Under the pieces are notes generated by a model, which did not search any database, was not told the origin of the DNA, and saw nothing but the letters and a program-made list of their open reading frames with translations. Of a stretch of DNA of 51,870 nucleotides, positions 32,801 through 42,288 are shown one piece after another. Within the stretch, counting starts at the first letter, position 1. Every line of letters starts with the position of its first letter. This stretch comes from Rhodospirillaceae bacterium TMED23 (lineage in GTDB: Bacteria > Pseudomonadota > Alphaproteobacteria > Rhodospirillales > UBA2165), in NCBI GenBank assembly GCA_002168115.1, contig NHCC01000022.1, positions 163,664 to 215,533 on the forward strand, given 5' to 3'. Made by a program: the position numbers and the translations under genes.

Positions 32801-33966
32801 GATAAAATTACATTCTTTGTTAATAATTCATTGTAAGTTTCTAGAGTTCGTAGGCACATTAATTCATTGGTATATTTTGAATTTACATGTGTTATTGCGT
32901 TCCGTGAAATAACCGAACGCTCTTGAGGGGCCATATTAAGACAAATTTTTATGGCATCAGCAAGGCTATTTGGATTATTTGGTTCAACGAGCCAACCAGT
33001 ACGACCATGTAATATTGTCTCTTTTGATCCTCCATGATCTGTTGCCACGACCATACGACCCATAGCTTGTCCTTCTACTGCGACCCTACCAAATGCCTCG
33101 GGCTCGGTGGATGCTGAAACCACGACGTCGGTTAGCATGTAAGCTGCTGGCATATCATCACAATGCCCAATTATGTTAACAGTATTTTTTAATTTAAGCT
33201 TTTTTATTTCCATCTCCAATTCATTCTTATATCTGACACGCCCTTGATCTGAACCCACAATTAAAACGTGAATTTGGCTTAAATCCAATTTATTTATGGC
33301 CCTGATGAAGTCAATTTGGCCTTTCCAACGAGTAAGCCGACCAGGGAGCATAACAATAAGTTTATCGTCAGGAAGTCTCCATTGTTTTGCTAGTTTAATT
33401 TTTCTCTCATGGCTTATATTCTGGATACTGAAATTTTCGGAGTCAAAGCCCCTGGGTATTATTCTTATTGCGGAATTATTTACACCGTATCGTTGTCTGA
33501 TATGACCAGCAATAAAATGAGAGATGGCAATTACACGAACACCTTGTGTCATAATCTTATTGTATCGCCTTTTTATAAGATTGTTATATCCGCTATAAGT
33601 CCCGTGGAATGTTGTCACGAAGGGTGTATTGGTTTTCTTTGCTGCAAACCAGCCACTCCATGCCGGTGCGCGCGATCTAAGATGAATAATGTCAACTTTA
33701 TTTTGCTTAATAATTTTGGCAAGTCTATCAATATTTTTCCAGATATTTATAGGATTTTTACTAGCCACATTCATTTTGATATGTTTAGAACCTGACCGAA
33801 CGAGTTCATTAGTCATCGGGCCTCCTGACGAAACAACAATGGAACGGCCTCCACCATTAATAATTGCTTTTGCAACGTCAACGGTCCCACGCTCAACTCC
33901 ACCAGCAACTAAATTTGGTAAAACTTGCATTATTGTTGCAGAGCTTGAATCTATTTTTCGCCTCAT
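32797..33966 (-). CDS. glycosyltransferase family 4 (group 1)
   Basis: VLPNLVAGGVERGTVDVAKAI, LPGRLTRWKGQIDFIRAI, STEPEAFGRVAVEGQAMGRMVVATDHGGSKETI; ATG at 33966 preferred to TTG at 34032; 4-nt overlap with the next gene. Confidence 0.88.
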   Translation of the reverse strand: MRRKIDSSSATIMQVLPNLVAGGVERGTVDVAKAIINGGGRSIVVSSGGPMTNELVRSGSKHIKMNVASKNPINIWKNIDRLAKIIKQNKVDIIHLRSRAPAWSGWFAAKKTNTPFVTTFHGTYSGYNNLIKRRYNKIMTQGVRVIAISHFIAGHIRQRYGVNNSAIRIIPRGFDSENFSIQNISHERKIKLAKQWRLPDDKLIVMLPGRLTRWKGQIDFIRAINKLDLSQIHVLIVGSDQGRVRYKNELEMEIKKLKLKNTVNIIGHCDDMPAAYMLTDVVVSASTEPEAFGRVAVEGQAMGRMVVATDHGGSKETILHGRTGWLVEPNNPNSLADAIKICLNMAPQERSVISRNAITHVNSKYTNELMCLRTLETYNELLTKNVILS

Positions 33967-34069
33967 ATCTTTATTAGCCTCTAATATCCTAACAGCATTG
34001 ACTTTAACTAATTTTCTTTCACAATTTAACAACTCTTAAAATTAACCTAATCTTACTAATGGAGAATTA

Positions 34070-34855
34070 ATGCCAACTACTTTTTCCGAAAACAACCGAT
34101 TGCCTAAAAAATTAAAAACTTCTGATGAAAATTTTATTGCCTATCATTCAACTGACATCTCAGAATTGAATAATTTACCGGGTATTATTTTTATGACGGG
34201 TTATATGTCTAACATGGATGGCAGCAAAGCTCTAGCTATTGAGGAGTTTGCCCGAGAACGCGGCCAATCTTTCGTTCGATTTGACTATTTTGGACATGGC
34301 CAATCAAGTGGTAATTTTAGTGATGGCCATATTGGAATTTGGTTAGAAAATGCTATAAGCGTTTTGGATCAACTCAGTGAAGGCCCTCAGATTTTAGTAG
34401 GATCTTCAATGGGAGGTTGGCTTATGTTCTTAGCCGCGCTTGCGCGCCCCGAACGCGTTGCTGGTTTAGTCGGTCTGGCGGCTGCTCCGGATTTTACCGA
34501 GGAACTTTTATTAAAAGAATTAACTGAAGAACAGGTAGCAGAAATTAAAGTTAATGGTCAAGTAACTGTTTCAAGTGAATATGATGATGATTATATATTT
34601 ACAAAAAAATTAATCGATGAGGGTCGTAAATATTTAATATTAAATGACAGAGTAGAAATTAATTGTCCAGTTCGCCTGTTACACGGGATTGAAGATGTAT
34701 CTGTTCCTTGGGAATTCGCAATAAAAATACAAGAACAATTAATTTCAACTGATGTAGAAGTTATATTATTAAAAAATAGCGATCATAGACTGAGCAAGCC
34801 AAATAATTTAGTGAAACTAAGGTCTGTCTTGGATGAGTTCGTGAATTGCTTTTAA
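34070..34855 (+). CDS. alpha/beta hydrolase
   Basis: VRFDYFGHGQSSG, LVGSSMGGWLMFLAAL nucleophile elbow GSSMG, KNSDHRLSKP catalytic His region. Confidence 0.88.
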   Translation: MPTTFSENNRLPKKLKTSDENFIAYHSTDISELNNLPGIIFMTGYMSNMDGSKALAIEEFARERGQSFVRFDYFGHGQSSGNFSDGHIGIWLENAISVLDQLSEGPQILVGSSMGGWLMFLAALARPERVAGLVGLAAAPDFTEELLLKELTEEQVAEIKVNGQVTVSSEYDDDYIFTKKLIDEGRKYLILNDRVEINCPVRLLHGIEDVSVPWEFAIKIQEQLISTDVEVILLKNSDHRLSKPNNLVKLRSVLDEFVNCF

Positions 34856-35692
34856 TCCTTCCCTGAACGTTGGATACAATAACTTAATGCCTAGTTCTTT
34901 TTTAATCTTTTTATTGCTAACGCGTCGATTATCACTCCAAAAAGATTTTGCCATTTTAGACATCCCTAGGATGGCCTCATCAAATGGGATTTCCGTGGGG
35001 GGGGCGACGCCCAGCAATCTTGCCGCAAACCTATCTACCATCATGGGTTCCGCTGATTCATCATCGCATACGTTGTATATACTTCCAGGGTTGGGTTTTT
35101 GAATTGAAAAAATTACTGTTTGAGCAATATCTTCAACGTGAATACGCGAGAATTGGTGCCCTTTTTTCACCACGCTTTTATTCTTACCATTCTTGATGCG
35201 TTCGATAGCAGATCTACCAAGACCATAAATTCCTGGTAATCTAAAAATATGTGCATTTAGGTCTAACCATTCTTTCTCTGCTCTAATTCGACTGAGACTT
35301 CTCTGATGAGTTGGTTTGAGTTCAGCCGTTTCGGCAACCATTGCTCCGTCAGTGTTACCGTAAACTCCTGTGGTTGATAAGTAACCTATCCATTTATTAA
35401 CACCATCCTTTGCTAAAAGGTTTTTGTAGTAATTGATTACTGGATCTTTATTTTCTCCTGGTGGAATTGATGATAAAATGGCATCAGCACTGGTTAGAGC
35501 TTCTTCAGCATCGTTGAACGGCACAGGTTTAATATTAATTTTTTTTAGGTACTCTGATTGATGTTTTTCTCGAACGGATCCAGAGAAGATCCACTTACCA
35601 TAAACATTAGCATTTTTATCTAGGAAGTATTTTATACTTCTGGCTGTGTAACCGGGGCCAAAAAAAAATAGTTTATTTGGTTTACTTCTCAT
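34817..35692 (-). CDS. NAD-dependent epimerase/dehydratase (extended SDR, YeeZ-like)
   Basis: KLFFFGPGYTARSIKYFL, YLSTTGVYGNTDGAMVAETA, FRLPGIYGLGRSAIERI, FSRIHVEDIAQTVI. Confidence 0.82.
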   Translation of the reverse strand: MRSKPNKLFFFGPGYTARSIKYFLDKNANVYGKWIFSGSVREKHQSEYLKKINIKPVPFNDAEEALTSADAILSSIPPGENKDPVINYYKNLLAKDGVNKWIGYLSTTGVYGNTDGAMVAETAELKPTHQRSLSRIRAEKEWLDLNAHIFRLPGIYGLGRSAIERIKNGKNKSVVKKGHQFSRIHVEDIAQTVIFSIQKPNPGSIYNVCDDESAEPMMVDRFAARLLGVAPPTEIPFDEAILGMSKMAKSFWSDNRRVSNKKIKKELGIKLLYPTFREGLKAIHELIQDRP

Positions 35693-35716
35693 GATTATCC
35701 AATTTTACTTGATTGA

Positions 35717-36388
35717 CTAGAAATCGGGGTCTGAGTAATGTTTCGGCGCTGGAAGACCCGGAATTGCATCCGATAAAATTTCTCTGAAGCTTGGACGAGA
35801 TTTTATTCGTGCGTACCAATTTTTTGCTGAGGGGTGATCGACCCAAGGCACATCTCCTAAGTAATCTATACATGATAAATGTGCCGCAGCCGCTATATCA
35901 GCTAGTGAAATTGTATCGCCAGCCAGCCAAAATCTTCGATCAGTTAAAAAAGTGATGTAATTAAGGTGAGTGTGTATGTTAGTCTTTGCTGCTCTTATTT
36001 CTCTTGAGTCTGGTTCTCCAAGACCCAAAAAACGTTTCATAACTTTCTCATTTACCAGTTTACAGGTGACTTCTTCATCAAATTTTTTATCAAACCATGA
36101 TACCAATCTTCGCACCTCTGCTCGGTCATATGGGTTTTCTCCTATTAGGCTAGTTTCAGGGTGCTGCTCTTCTAGATATTCACAAATTGCCATGGAGTCT
36201 GATAGAACAGTATTATCTTCTTCAATAAGGACAGGGACTTCTCCCGCGGGATTTAAGGCTAAGAAATCCCGCCTACGTTCCCAAGTTTGTTCTACCATCA
36301 TGTTGAAAACTAGGCTTTTCTCTGCTAGCGTTAATCTCACTTTGCGCGAGTGTGGAGATAACCATAAATGATAAAGGGTTCTAGCCAT
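35717..36388 (-). CDS. glutathione S-transferase family protein
   Basis: LYHLWLSPHSRKVRLTLAEK, NPAGEVPVLIEEDNTVLSDSMAICEYLEE, FWLAGDTISLADIAAAAHLSCI. Confidence 0.93.
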   Translation of the reverse strand: MARTLYHLWLSPHSRKVRLTLAEKSLVFNMMVEQTWERRRDFLALNPAGEVPVLIEEDNTVLSDSMAICEYLEEQHPETSLIGENPYDRAEVRRLVSWFDKKFDEEVTCKLVNEKVMKRFLGLGEPDSREIRAAKTNIHTHLNYITFLTDRRFWLAGDTISLADIAAAAHLSCIDYLGDVPWVDHPSAKNWYARIKSRPSFREILSDAIPGLPAPKHYSDPDF

Positions 36389-36534
36389 ATTCTTTTATTG
36401 TCTAGCTATAGGCATATCGCAACTAAAATTTGCAGATGCTCGTTACTATGAATACACATGTATCAGCCTTTTAATAATTCAGTTTCTAGTATGTTTAATA
36501 TAATAACGATTAATTAATCAAGAGTTCATATTTT

Positions 36535-37386
36535 ATGACAATTTCACAACTAATTCTACTTTCCTTTATTCAAGGTGTTACAGAGTTTTTACCAATTTCA
36601 TCATCCGGCCATTTAATCATTCTACCAAAGTTAGCAGGTTTTGAAGATCAAGGGCTAGTTATGGATGTAGCAGTGCACCTTGGGACCTTGCTGGCTGTAA
36701 TAATTTATTTTTGGCGTGATATATATAGACTTTTATTTTCGGCAGTTAATGTGTTCTTAAATACAAATAGCCAAAGTAGGTTTAATTCCGATTTTTTACT
36801 TTTGATAAAATTGCTGATATCTAGCTTACCTGTAATTTTTATGGGTTTGATATTCTCTAAATATTTTATAATTAATTTCCGTACGCTAGAGATTATTGGC
36901 TGGACAACTTTGATATTTGGAGTTTTGCTCTTTTTTTCAGATAAACTCAACATGACGATTTTAAGGATAAACCATATCTCATTTTCGGGGGCTATTTTTA
37001 TTGGTCTCATGCAAGCTGTAGCTTTAATTCCTGGAACAAGCCGATCTGGCATTACTATGACAGCTGCCCGATTTTTAGGGGTTGAGAGGCAAGATGCAGC
37101 GCGTTTCTCAATGCTTTTAGCAATCCCGGCAATATTGGGTGCAGCATCTTTAAAAAGTTATGAAGTATATATCTCAGGAAAAAATTTTATGATGATTGAA
37201 GCAGTAATATTGGTCGTTTTATCATTTGTTTTTGCTTTATTTGCCATAACCTTTTTGATGGCTTGGCTACGACGAGCTAATTTTACCCCTTTTGTCATTT
37301 ATAGAGTAGTTCTTGGCAGCCTCTTAATTTTTATAGCCTATAAAGCCCCTGAATTTAATTTTTGGAGTTATTTAGGGATATATTAG
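36535..37386 (+). CDS. uppP: undecaprenyl-diphosphatase UppP/BacA
   Basis: LSFIQGVTEFLPISSSGHLIILPK, ALIPGTSRSGITMTAARFLGVERQDAARFSMLLAIPAI. Confidence 0.97.
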   Translation: MTISQLILLSFIQGVTEFLPISSSGHLIILPKLAGFEDQGLVMDVAVHLGTLLAVIIYFWRDIYRLLFSAVNVFLNTNSQSRFNSDFLLLIKLLISSLPVIFMGLIFSKYFIINFRTLEIIGWTTLIFGVLLFFSDKLNMTILRINHISFSGAIFIGLMQAVALIPGTSRSGITMTAARFLGVERQDAARFSMLLAIPAILGAASLKSYEVYISGKNFMMIEAVILVVLSFVFALFAITFLMAWLRRANFTPFVIYRVVLGSLLIFIAYKAPEFNFWSYLGIY

Positions 37387-37388
37387 AA

Positions 37389-38171
37389 TTATTCATTAAG
37401 AAGTTTCAAAGCTTTTCTATGCAAATCGTTGTCTCCAGCCGCTAGTACCCTGCCATCCGACCAAATGGATAATTTTTTTCCTGACCAATCAGAAATTTTG
37501 CCACCAGCGCCCTCTATTATTGGAACTAGTGCACAATAATCGTAAGGCTTGAGTGCTGCCTCACAAACAATGTCCGTATAGCCTGAGGCGAGTAAACCAT
37601 AGGCATAACAATCTGCTCCATAAAGAGAAAATTTTACTCGCTCGGATAGTTTATCGAAGTCTCTTTTATTTTTGTCTGCAAACATTGACGGTGAGGTTGC
37701 ATATAACCAAGCATTTTCTATGCTGGTGCAAGATCGAGAAGTTATTTTGAGATCGTTATGTGTAGATGCTAAACCTTTTGCACCAAACCAACGCTCTTTG
37801 AGTATAGGCTGATCAATGATACCTAAAATTGGTTTAGTTTTGTAACATAATGCAATCAATACTCCGAATGTAGGCTTACCGGTTATGAAAGCTTTTGTTC
37901 CGTCTATGGGATCCAGCACCCAAACGTAGTCTGAGTTCAAATTATGTGGTTTGAATTCTTCGCCGAGTATACCATGATCTGGAAATTCTGTTTGGATTTT
38001 AGATCGCATTGCTGTTTCTATTTCAAGGTCAGCAATCGTAACAGGACTGCTATCGAGTTTGTTTGAAAAGTCCTTTCGCATTCGAAAATATTTTTGAGCT
38101 ATGGGCCTTGCGAGATCCGCTAAAGTTATTGCTGTTTTAATGTAAGAGGTTTCTAAGGTCACCCTTTTCAC
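37389..38171 (-). CDS. inositol monophosphatase family protein, histidinol-phosphatase-like
   Basis: DHGILGEEFKPHN, WVLDPIDGTKAFITGKPTFGVLIAL, LKPYDYCALVPIIEGAGGKISDWSGK. Confidence 0.88.
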   Translation of the reverse strand: MKRVTLETSYIKTAITLADLARPIAQKYFRMRKDFSNKLDSSPVTIADLEIETAMRSKIQTEFPDHGILGEEFKPHNLNSDYVWVLDPIDGTKAFITGKPTFGVLIALCYKTKPILGIIDQPILKERWFGAKGLASTHNDLKITSRSCTSIENAWLYATSPSMFADKNKRDFDKLSERVKFSLYGADCYAYGLLASGYTDIVCEAALKPYDYCALVPIIEGAGGKISDWSGKKLSIWSDGRVLAAGDNDLHRKALKLLNE

Positions 38172-38177
38172 TTTAAT

Positions 38178-38714
38178 CTATTTTGGCAATTCTACTGGAT
38201 TTTCTGATAAGTTTCGCAAATAAAGAATTACTGCGGCACGATCATTTGGTTTTTTTAATCCAGCAAAAGACATTTTTGTTCCGGGTAAATAACTTTTAGG
38301 TTTTTTTAAAAATCCTTCCATGCTCGAAAAATCCCAAGTTCCTCCTACTTTTTTTAATGCTGAAGAATAATTATAGCCGATTGACTGTCCCTTGTTTTGT
38401 CCAATAATATTATACAAATTTGGCCCAACTTTATTTTTTCCGCCCTTAACAAAACTATGACAAGCCACACATTTTTTGGCAACTTTCTTGCCTTTATCTG
38501 GGCTCGCTGATGCCAACCGAACTGAGAGAGGAAGAACTGGTTCGGGGATCTTTTTGTTTTTCGCCGATTTAACGGGTACCGAAGGCTCTTGATTGTTTGA
38601 TTGAATAGTTTTCACAGGTGGAATAAGGGAATTTCCAATATAATTGCTACCTACAATCAACCACGCAGCGGTGAGAAGGGCTGCAATAATATTATTTGTT
38701 TTCATGCTCCACAT
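38178..38714 (-). CDS. membrane-anchored class I cytochrome c (CycM-like)
   Basis: N-terminal hydrophobic anchor, CVACHSF heme motif, VGPNLYNIIGQNKG, PGTKMSFAGLKKPNDRAAVILYLRNL. Confidence 0.9.
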   Translation of the reverse strand: MWSMKTNNIIAALLTAAWLIVGSNYIGNSLIPPVKTIQSNNQEPSVPVKSAKNKKIPEPVLPLSVRLASASPDKGKKVAKKCVACHSFVKGGKNKVGPNLYNIIGQNKGQSIGYNYSSALKKVGGTWDFSSMEGFLKKPKSYLPGTKMSFAGLKKPNDRAAVILYLRNLSENPVELPK

Positions 38715-38900
38715 TAACTAGCGTCCTTTTATTCTATTTGACGAAACAAACTGTTTGTATTTATAAACTTTAAAAAAAAATAATCAAATACTCTAAATTA
38801 TTAAAATAAGATATTTTTTTTTAAACCATATGGTAGAAGAATTCGTAATAACTAGATAGAAAAGTGATCTAAAAAATTACAGACGATGAATGAGGTAAAT

Positions 38901-39695
38901 ATGACTGAGCGAAATCCCTTAATTGTGATCCCCTCACAAGTAGATGAGAATGGTATTCCAAAAAAGCAGCTTCTTGATATTCAGGGAAAACCAATGATAG
39001 TTCAATCCTGGAATAGAGCTGTTGAGGCAGGCTGTGGGAACGTTATTGTAGACTGCGTTGATGATGAGATTGCTGAAGTGGTTGGAGAGGCAGGCGCTTA
39101 CACGTATCGCACCGATCCAGACCTGCATTTAAAAACCCACAATTATCGGACTGAATCCGGTGCAGATCGTGTTGCGGCGATGGTAAATAAATTTGATAGG
39201 TTTTATTGTCATGATATTATTATAAATTTACACGACGATTTACCAGCGATTGATCCAAAATATATTCGGGCATTATTATATCCTTTAGCGGATTATGAGG
39301 TGGCAATCGCAACCTTAGTTTGTCCGTTAAGTGTTGAGGACGAGAACAATGATAGTGTTGTTAAAGCCTCAGTAGAGTGGGAAGAGAATAGAAATGTTAG
39401 TTGGATAGCAGCGTCTAAAATTGGTAGAATAAAAAATCTCAGTAGAAATGTTAAAGAGTTGGGGGACGGCCCTTACTATTATCATATACCAATTTATGCT
39501 TACCAAAGACCACAACTTGATCACTTTGTTAGTCTTGAACCAACTGACAGTGAACTTAATGAGAGAATTGAGGGGAAAAGAGCGCTCGAGAATGGAATGC
39601 GTATGGACGTTGCGCTAATTGATCAGAAACCATTAGATGTTGATTGGGAGGAAGATGTAGAGCAAGCGCGCAAACTTCTAGATAAATCTCTCTAA
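38901..39695 (+). CDS. divergent KdsB-like cytidylyltransferase
   Basis: DIQGKPMIVQSWNRAVEAG, SGADRVAAMVNKF, RALENGMRMDVALID retained, but the canonical IPARxxSTRLPGKPL and QGDEP motifs are IPSQVDENGIPKKQLL and HDDLP; followed by pheA as in alphaproteobacterial cycM-kdsB-pheA neighbourhoods. Confidence 0.8.
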   Translation: MTERNPLIVIPSQVDENGIPKKQLLDIQGKPMIVQSWNRAVEAGCGNVIVDCVDDEIAEVVGEAGAYTYRTDPDLHLKTHNYRTESGADRVAAMVNKFDRFYCHDIIINLHDDLPAIDPKYIRALLYPLADYEVAIATLVCPLSVEDENNDSVVKASVEWEENRNVSWIAASKIGRIKNLSRNVKELGDGPYYYHIPIYAYQRPQLDHFVSLEPTDSELNERIEGKRALENGMRMDVALIDQKPLDVDWEEDVEQARKLLDKSL

Positions 39696-39745
39696 TTTTA
39701 GGCTTCGAGATGGACTTTTAACAATACACCGTTTATACGGTAAAA

Positions 39746-40609
39746 ATGAACGCAAAAAATAGTCTTATCGCATTTCAGGGGGAGTTGGGCGCAAACGGAG
39801 ATCTTGCTTGTAGAGCCGTTGCTAACGGAATGGAAACCCTGCCTTGCCATTCCTTTGAAGACACCTTTGCTGCAGTTAGAAATGGAGAGGCTGCAAAGGC
39901 TTTGATACCCATCGAAAATACAGTAGCGGGTCGGGTAGCAGACATTCATCATTTACTCCCTAACTCTGGTTTATTCATTGTCGGAGAACATTTTCAGAGA
40001 GTTGAACATCATCTTTTAGCAATAAAGGGAACAACCGTAGATCAGTTGTCGCATGTGCACAGTCACGTTCACGCTCTTAATCAATGCAGAAATACAATTA
40101 ATACTTTAAAACTCGAGCCAGTTGTTCATGTCGATACAGCTGGTGCAGCAAAAGATATCGCTGAATCTGGAGATCCTTGCCATGCTGCAATAGCAAGTCA
40201 ACTGGCTGGGCAGATTTATGGATTAGACTCTATTAGATCTAACATAGAAGATGCTCAACACAATACTACGCGATTTTTGCTTATGGCGCCAGAGTTGCTC
40301 TCGTTTCATCCCGAAGACCCAAATCTAATAACGAGTTTTATCTTCAGGGTACGCAATGTTCCGGCAGCCTTATATAAGGCGTTAGGAGGTTTTGCATCTA
40401 ACGGCGTCAACATGTTAAAGCTAGAGAGTTATCTGTTTGGAGGTGGCTTTGTGGCTGCCCAATTTTATGTTGAAGTCGAGGGACATCCTGATAGTAAACG
40501 TTTGTCACTTGCGTTAGAGGAACTCTCATTTTTTACTCATGAGGTCCGAACACTTGGCGTATATCAGCGTAATTCTGCTCGCGATAGCCTTGGTGAGAAT
40601 GGTTCATAA
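39746..40609 (+). CDS. pheA: prephenate dehydratase
   Basis: IAFQGELGANGDLACRAV, ALIPIENTVAGRVADIHHLL, NTTRFLLM, ACT-domain ESYLFGGGFVAAQFYVEVEG. Confidence 0.95.
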   Translation: MNAKNSLIAFQGELGANGDLACRAVANGMETLPCHSFEDTFAAVRNGEAAKALIPIENTVAGRVADIHHLLPNSGLFIVGEHFQRVEHHLLAIKGTTVDQLSHVHSHVHALNQCRNTINTLKLEPVVHVDTAGAAKDIAESGDPCHAAIASQLAGQIYGLDSIRSNIEDAQHNTTRFLLMAPELLSFHPEDPNLITSFIFRVRNVPAALYKALGGFASNGVNMLKLESYLFGGGFVAAQFYVEVEGHPDSKRLSLALEELSFFTHEVRTLGVYQRNSARDSLGENGS

Positions 40610-41087
40610 ATCAATAACTATGTTACCAATAGAAAACAAAGCTAAATTTCGTGAGACTAATCATAGTATGGTTCTAGAGAGTCAATGTGATGAATTAGGA
40701 CACATGAATATTCAATACTATTTTGCCACGCTTAGTGACTCGATGTTTAATTTTATGTCTATTGTTGGGGTGCCCACATCAGAAATTTCTATTAGAAAAA
40801 CAAGTTTTGTTTTATTCAAACAAGACTCAGAATTCATTGAGGAATTAACCCAAGGTGTTCAATATCGCGTGGGTACTTCGCTGGAGCAGATTGGTGGAAA
40901 ATCTTTAATATTACAGCACCGTTTTTTAAATACAGAAAAAAACTCGATAAGTTTTAAAGCCCGATTTGTTTGCGTATTTCTGGATTTAGAAAAACGCAAA
41001 GGAGTTGCAATACCAGAGTGGTTAAAGACCTCGATAAAAGAGGAGTTTCCAATCTACATTGATAACAAAGAGTTTATGTTAATTTAA
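40599..41087 (+). CDS. acyl-CoA thioesterase (4HBT/hotdog-fold)
   Basis: ESQCDELGHMNIQYYFATLSDSMFNFM hotdog motif; start uncertain (ATG 40599 or 40620). Confidence 0.75.
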   Translation: MVHKSITMLPIENKAKFRETNHSMVLESQCDELGHMNIQYYFATLSDSMFNFMSIVGVPTSEISIRKTSFVLFKQDSEFIEELTQGVQYRVGTSLEQIGGKSLILQHRFLNTEKNSISFKARFVCVFLDLEKRKGVAIPEWLKTSIKEEFPIYIDNKEFMLI

Positions 41088-41093
41088 TATATT

Positions 41094-42056
41094 TTAGAAT
41101 TTCTCCAACCATGTATCAATCAGCCACCTTGAAATTGAGAGTTTTGGAGGCGGGAGCATATTATCTGAGTTGCTCATTTCTAATACTTCTTGTCGGGAAA
41201 ACCATCTTGCTTCCTCTAATTCTCCATCATGACATATTATTTCGGTAGAGGTGGCTTGCGCTGTAAAGCCCAACATAATTGATGCTGGAAAAGGCCAGGG
41301 TTGAGAAGCCTGATATTTTACGTTTTCAACTCTTATATTGGTTTCTTCAAATACTTCACGGGATACGGCTTGTTCTAACGTTTCGCCTGGCTCAACAAAA
41401 CCAGCTATTGTTGAAAACCTTAAGCCTTGAAATTTTTTATTATGCCCCAAAAGGCACTTGTCGTCAGTTGGGTGTGTTACTAACATTATTACAGCTGGAT
41501 CGGTTCGCGGAAAAATTGATTTTGAACAAGTTTCACTGATGCATTTACGTTCGTGCCCGCCATTTATTGATTTAGTTTTACTTCCACACTGCCCACAAAA
41601 CTGATTATTTTGACCCCAATAAACAAGCGCTCTAGCATATGCTAAGTATCCTGCTTCCAAATAGTCTATGCTAGTTGCAAGTAATCTAAGGTCAGCAAAA
41701 ACTGATCTTTTTGGTAGCCCCATTGAATATGGATCTTCACAATTATTAATATCCGCGGCAAAATAAATATTATTTTGGACCAAGCCTAAGAAAACTATAT
41801 CTCGAGCTTCGTTGCATATGTTTTGTGCAGTGGCTCCAGAAAGTATAATAGGTGAAGGTGTTTCTTTATTATTTTCTTGGAACAAATTCTTATCTTGCCA
41901 AACGGGTATAACGCGTGTGTTTGTATTTTTTAAATTCGATGTTAACCACATTTTATCTTTTCTAAAATGGGGAGCCCGATCTAATATAATATTTTCATGA
42001 TAAAATCTAAATGACATCTTATTAAGTATGCATAGATCGTTAGCGTAATCAATCAT
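41094..42056 (-). CDS. nudC: NAD(+)/NADH diphosphatase (Nudix)
   Basis: Zinc ribbon CGQCGSKTKSINGGHERKCISETC, PRTDPAVIMLV, Nudix box GFVEPGETLEQAVSREVFEET; start uncertain (ORF open to 42131). Confidence 0.9.
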   Translation of the reverse strand: MIDYANDLCILNKMSFRFYHENIILDRAPHFRKDKMWLTSNLKNTNTRVIPVWQDKNLFQENNKETPSPIILSGATAQNICNEARDIVFLGLVQNNIYFAADINNCEDPYSMGLPKRSVFADLRLLATSIDYLEAGYLAYARALVYWGQNNQFCGQCGSKTKSINGGHERKCISETCSKSIFPRTDPAVIMLVTHPTDDKCLLGHNKKFQGLRFSTIAGFVEPGETLEQAVSREVFEETNIRVENVKYQASQPWPFPASIMLGFTAQATSTEIICHDGELEEARWFSRQEVLEMSNSDNMLPPPKLSISRWLIDTWLEKF

Positions 42057-42122
42057 TTGGAAAATAAAACCAATATTAATAGAATTATTAAAAAATAATT
42101 CATTTTTCGAAGACCTTAGTAC

Positions 42123-42153
42123 TTGCCACACTACCCCTATTATCTGTTATACT
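42123..42153 (+). promoter_or_regulatory. putative sigma70-type promoter of ffs
   Basis: TTGCCA (42123-42128), 19-nt spacer, TATACT (42148-42153), a few nt upstream of the inferred SRP RNA 5' end. Confidence 0.5.
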
Positions 42154-42157
42154 TTGC

Positions 42158-42258
42158 ATGGGAGATCGACGGTGGACAAATTACTCGCCAACCCGGTCAG
42201 ATCTGGAAAGAAGCAGCCGTAACGAGATTTAATTTGGGTCGTTTGTTTGGTCTCCCAT
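42158..42258 (+). ncRNA. ffs: Signal recognition particle RNA, bacterial small (4.5S) type
   Basis: Conserved apical core GGTCAGATCTGGAAAGAAGCAGCC (42195-42218); termini ATGGGAGA (42158-42165) and TCTCCCAT (42251-42258) are complementary; between nudC and dnaX. Confidence 0.93.
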
Positions 42259-42288
42259 CTATTTTCTTGTAAGTATATTTGACTTGTA

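Noticed and set aside
33409-33795. 128-aa plus-strand ORF antisense to the GT4 gene, Cys-rich
   Set aside because: Complement of a well-supported glycosyltransferase; no independent evidence.
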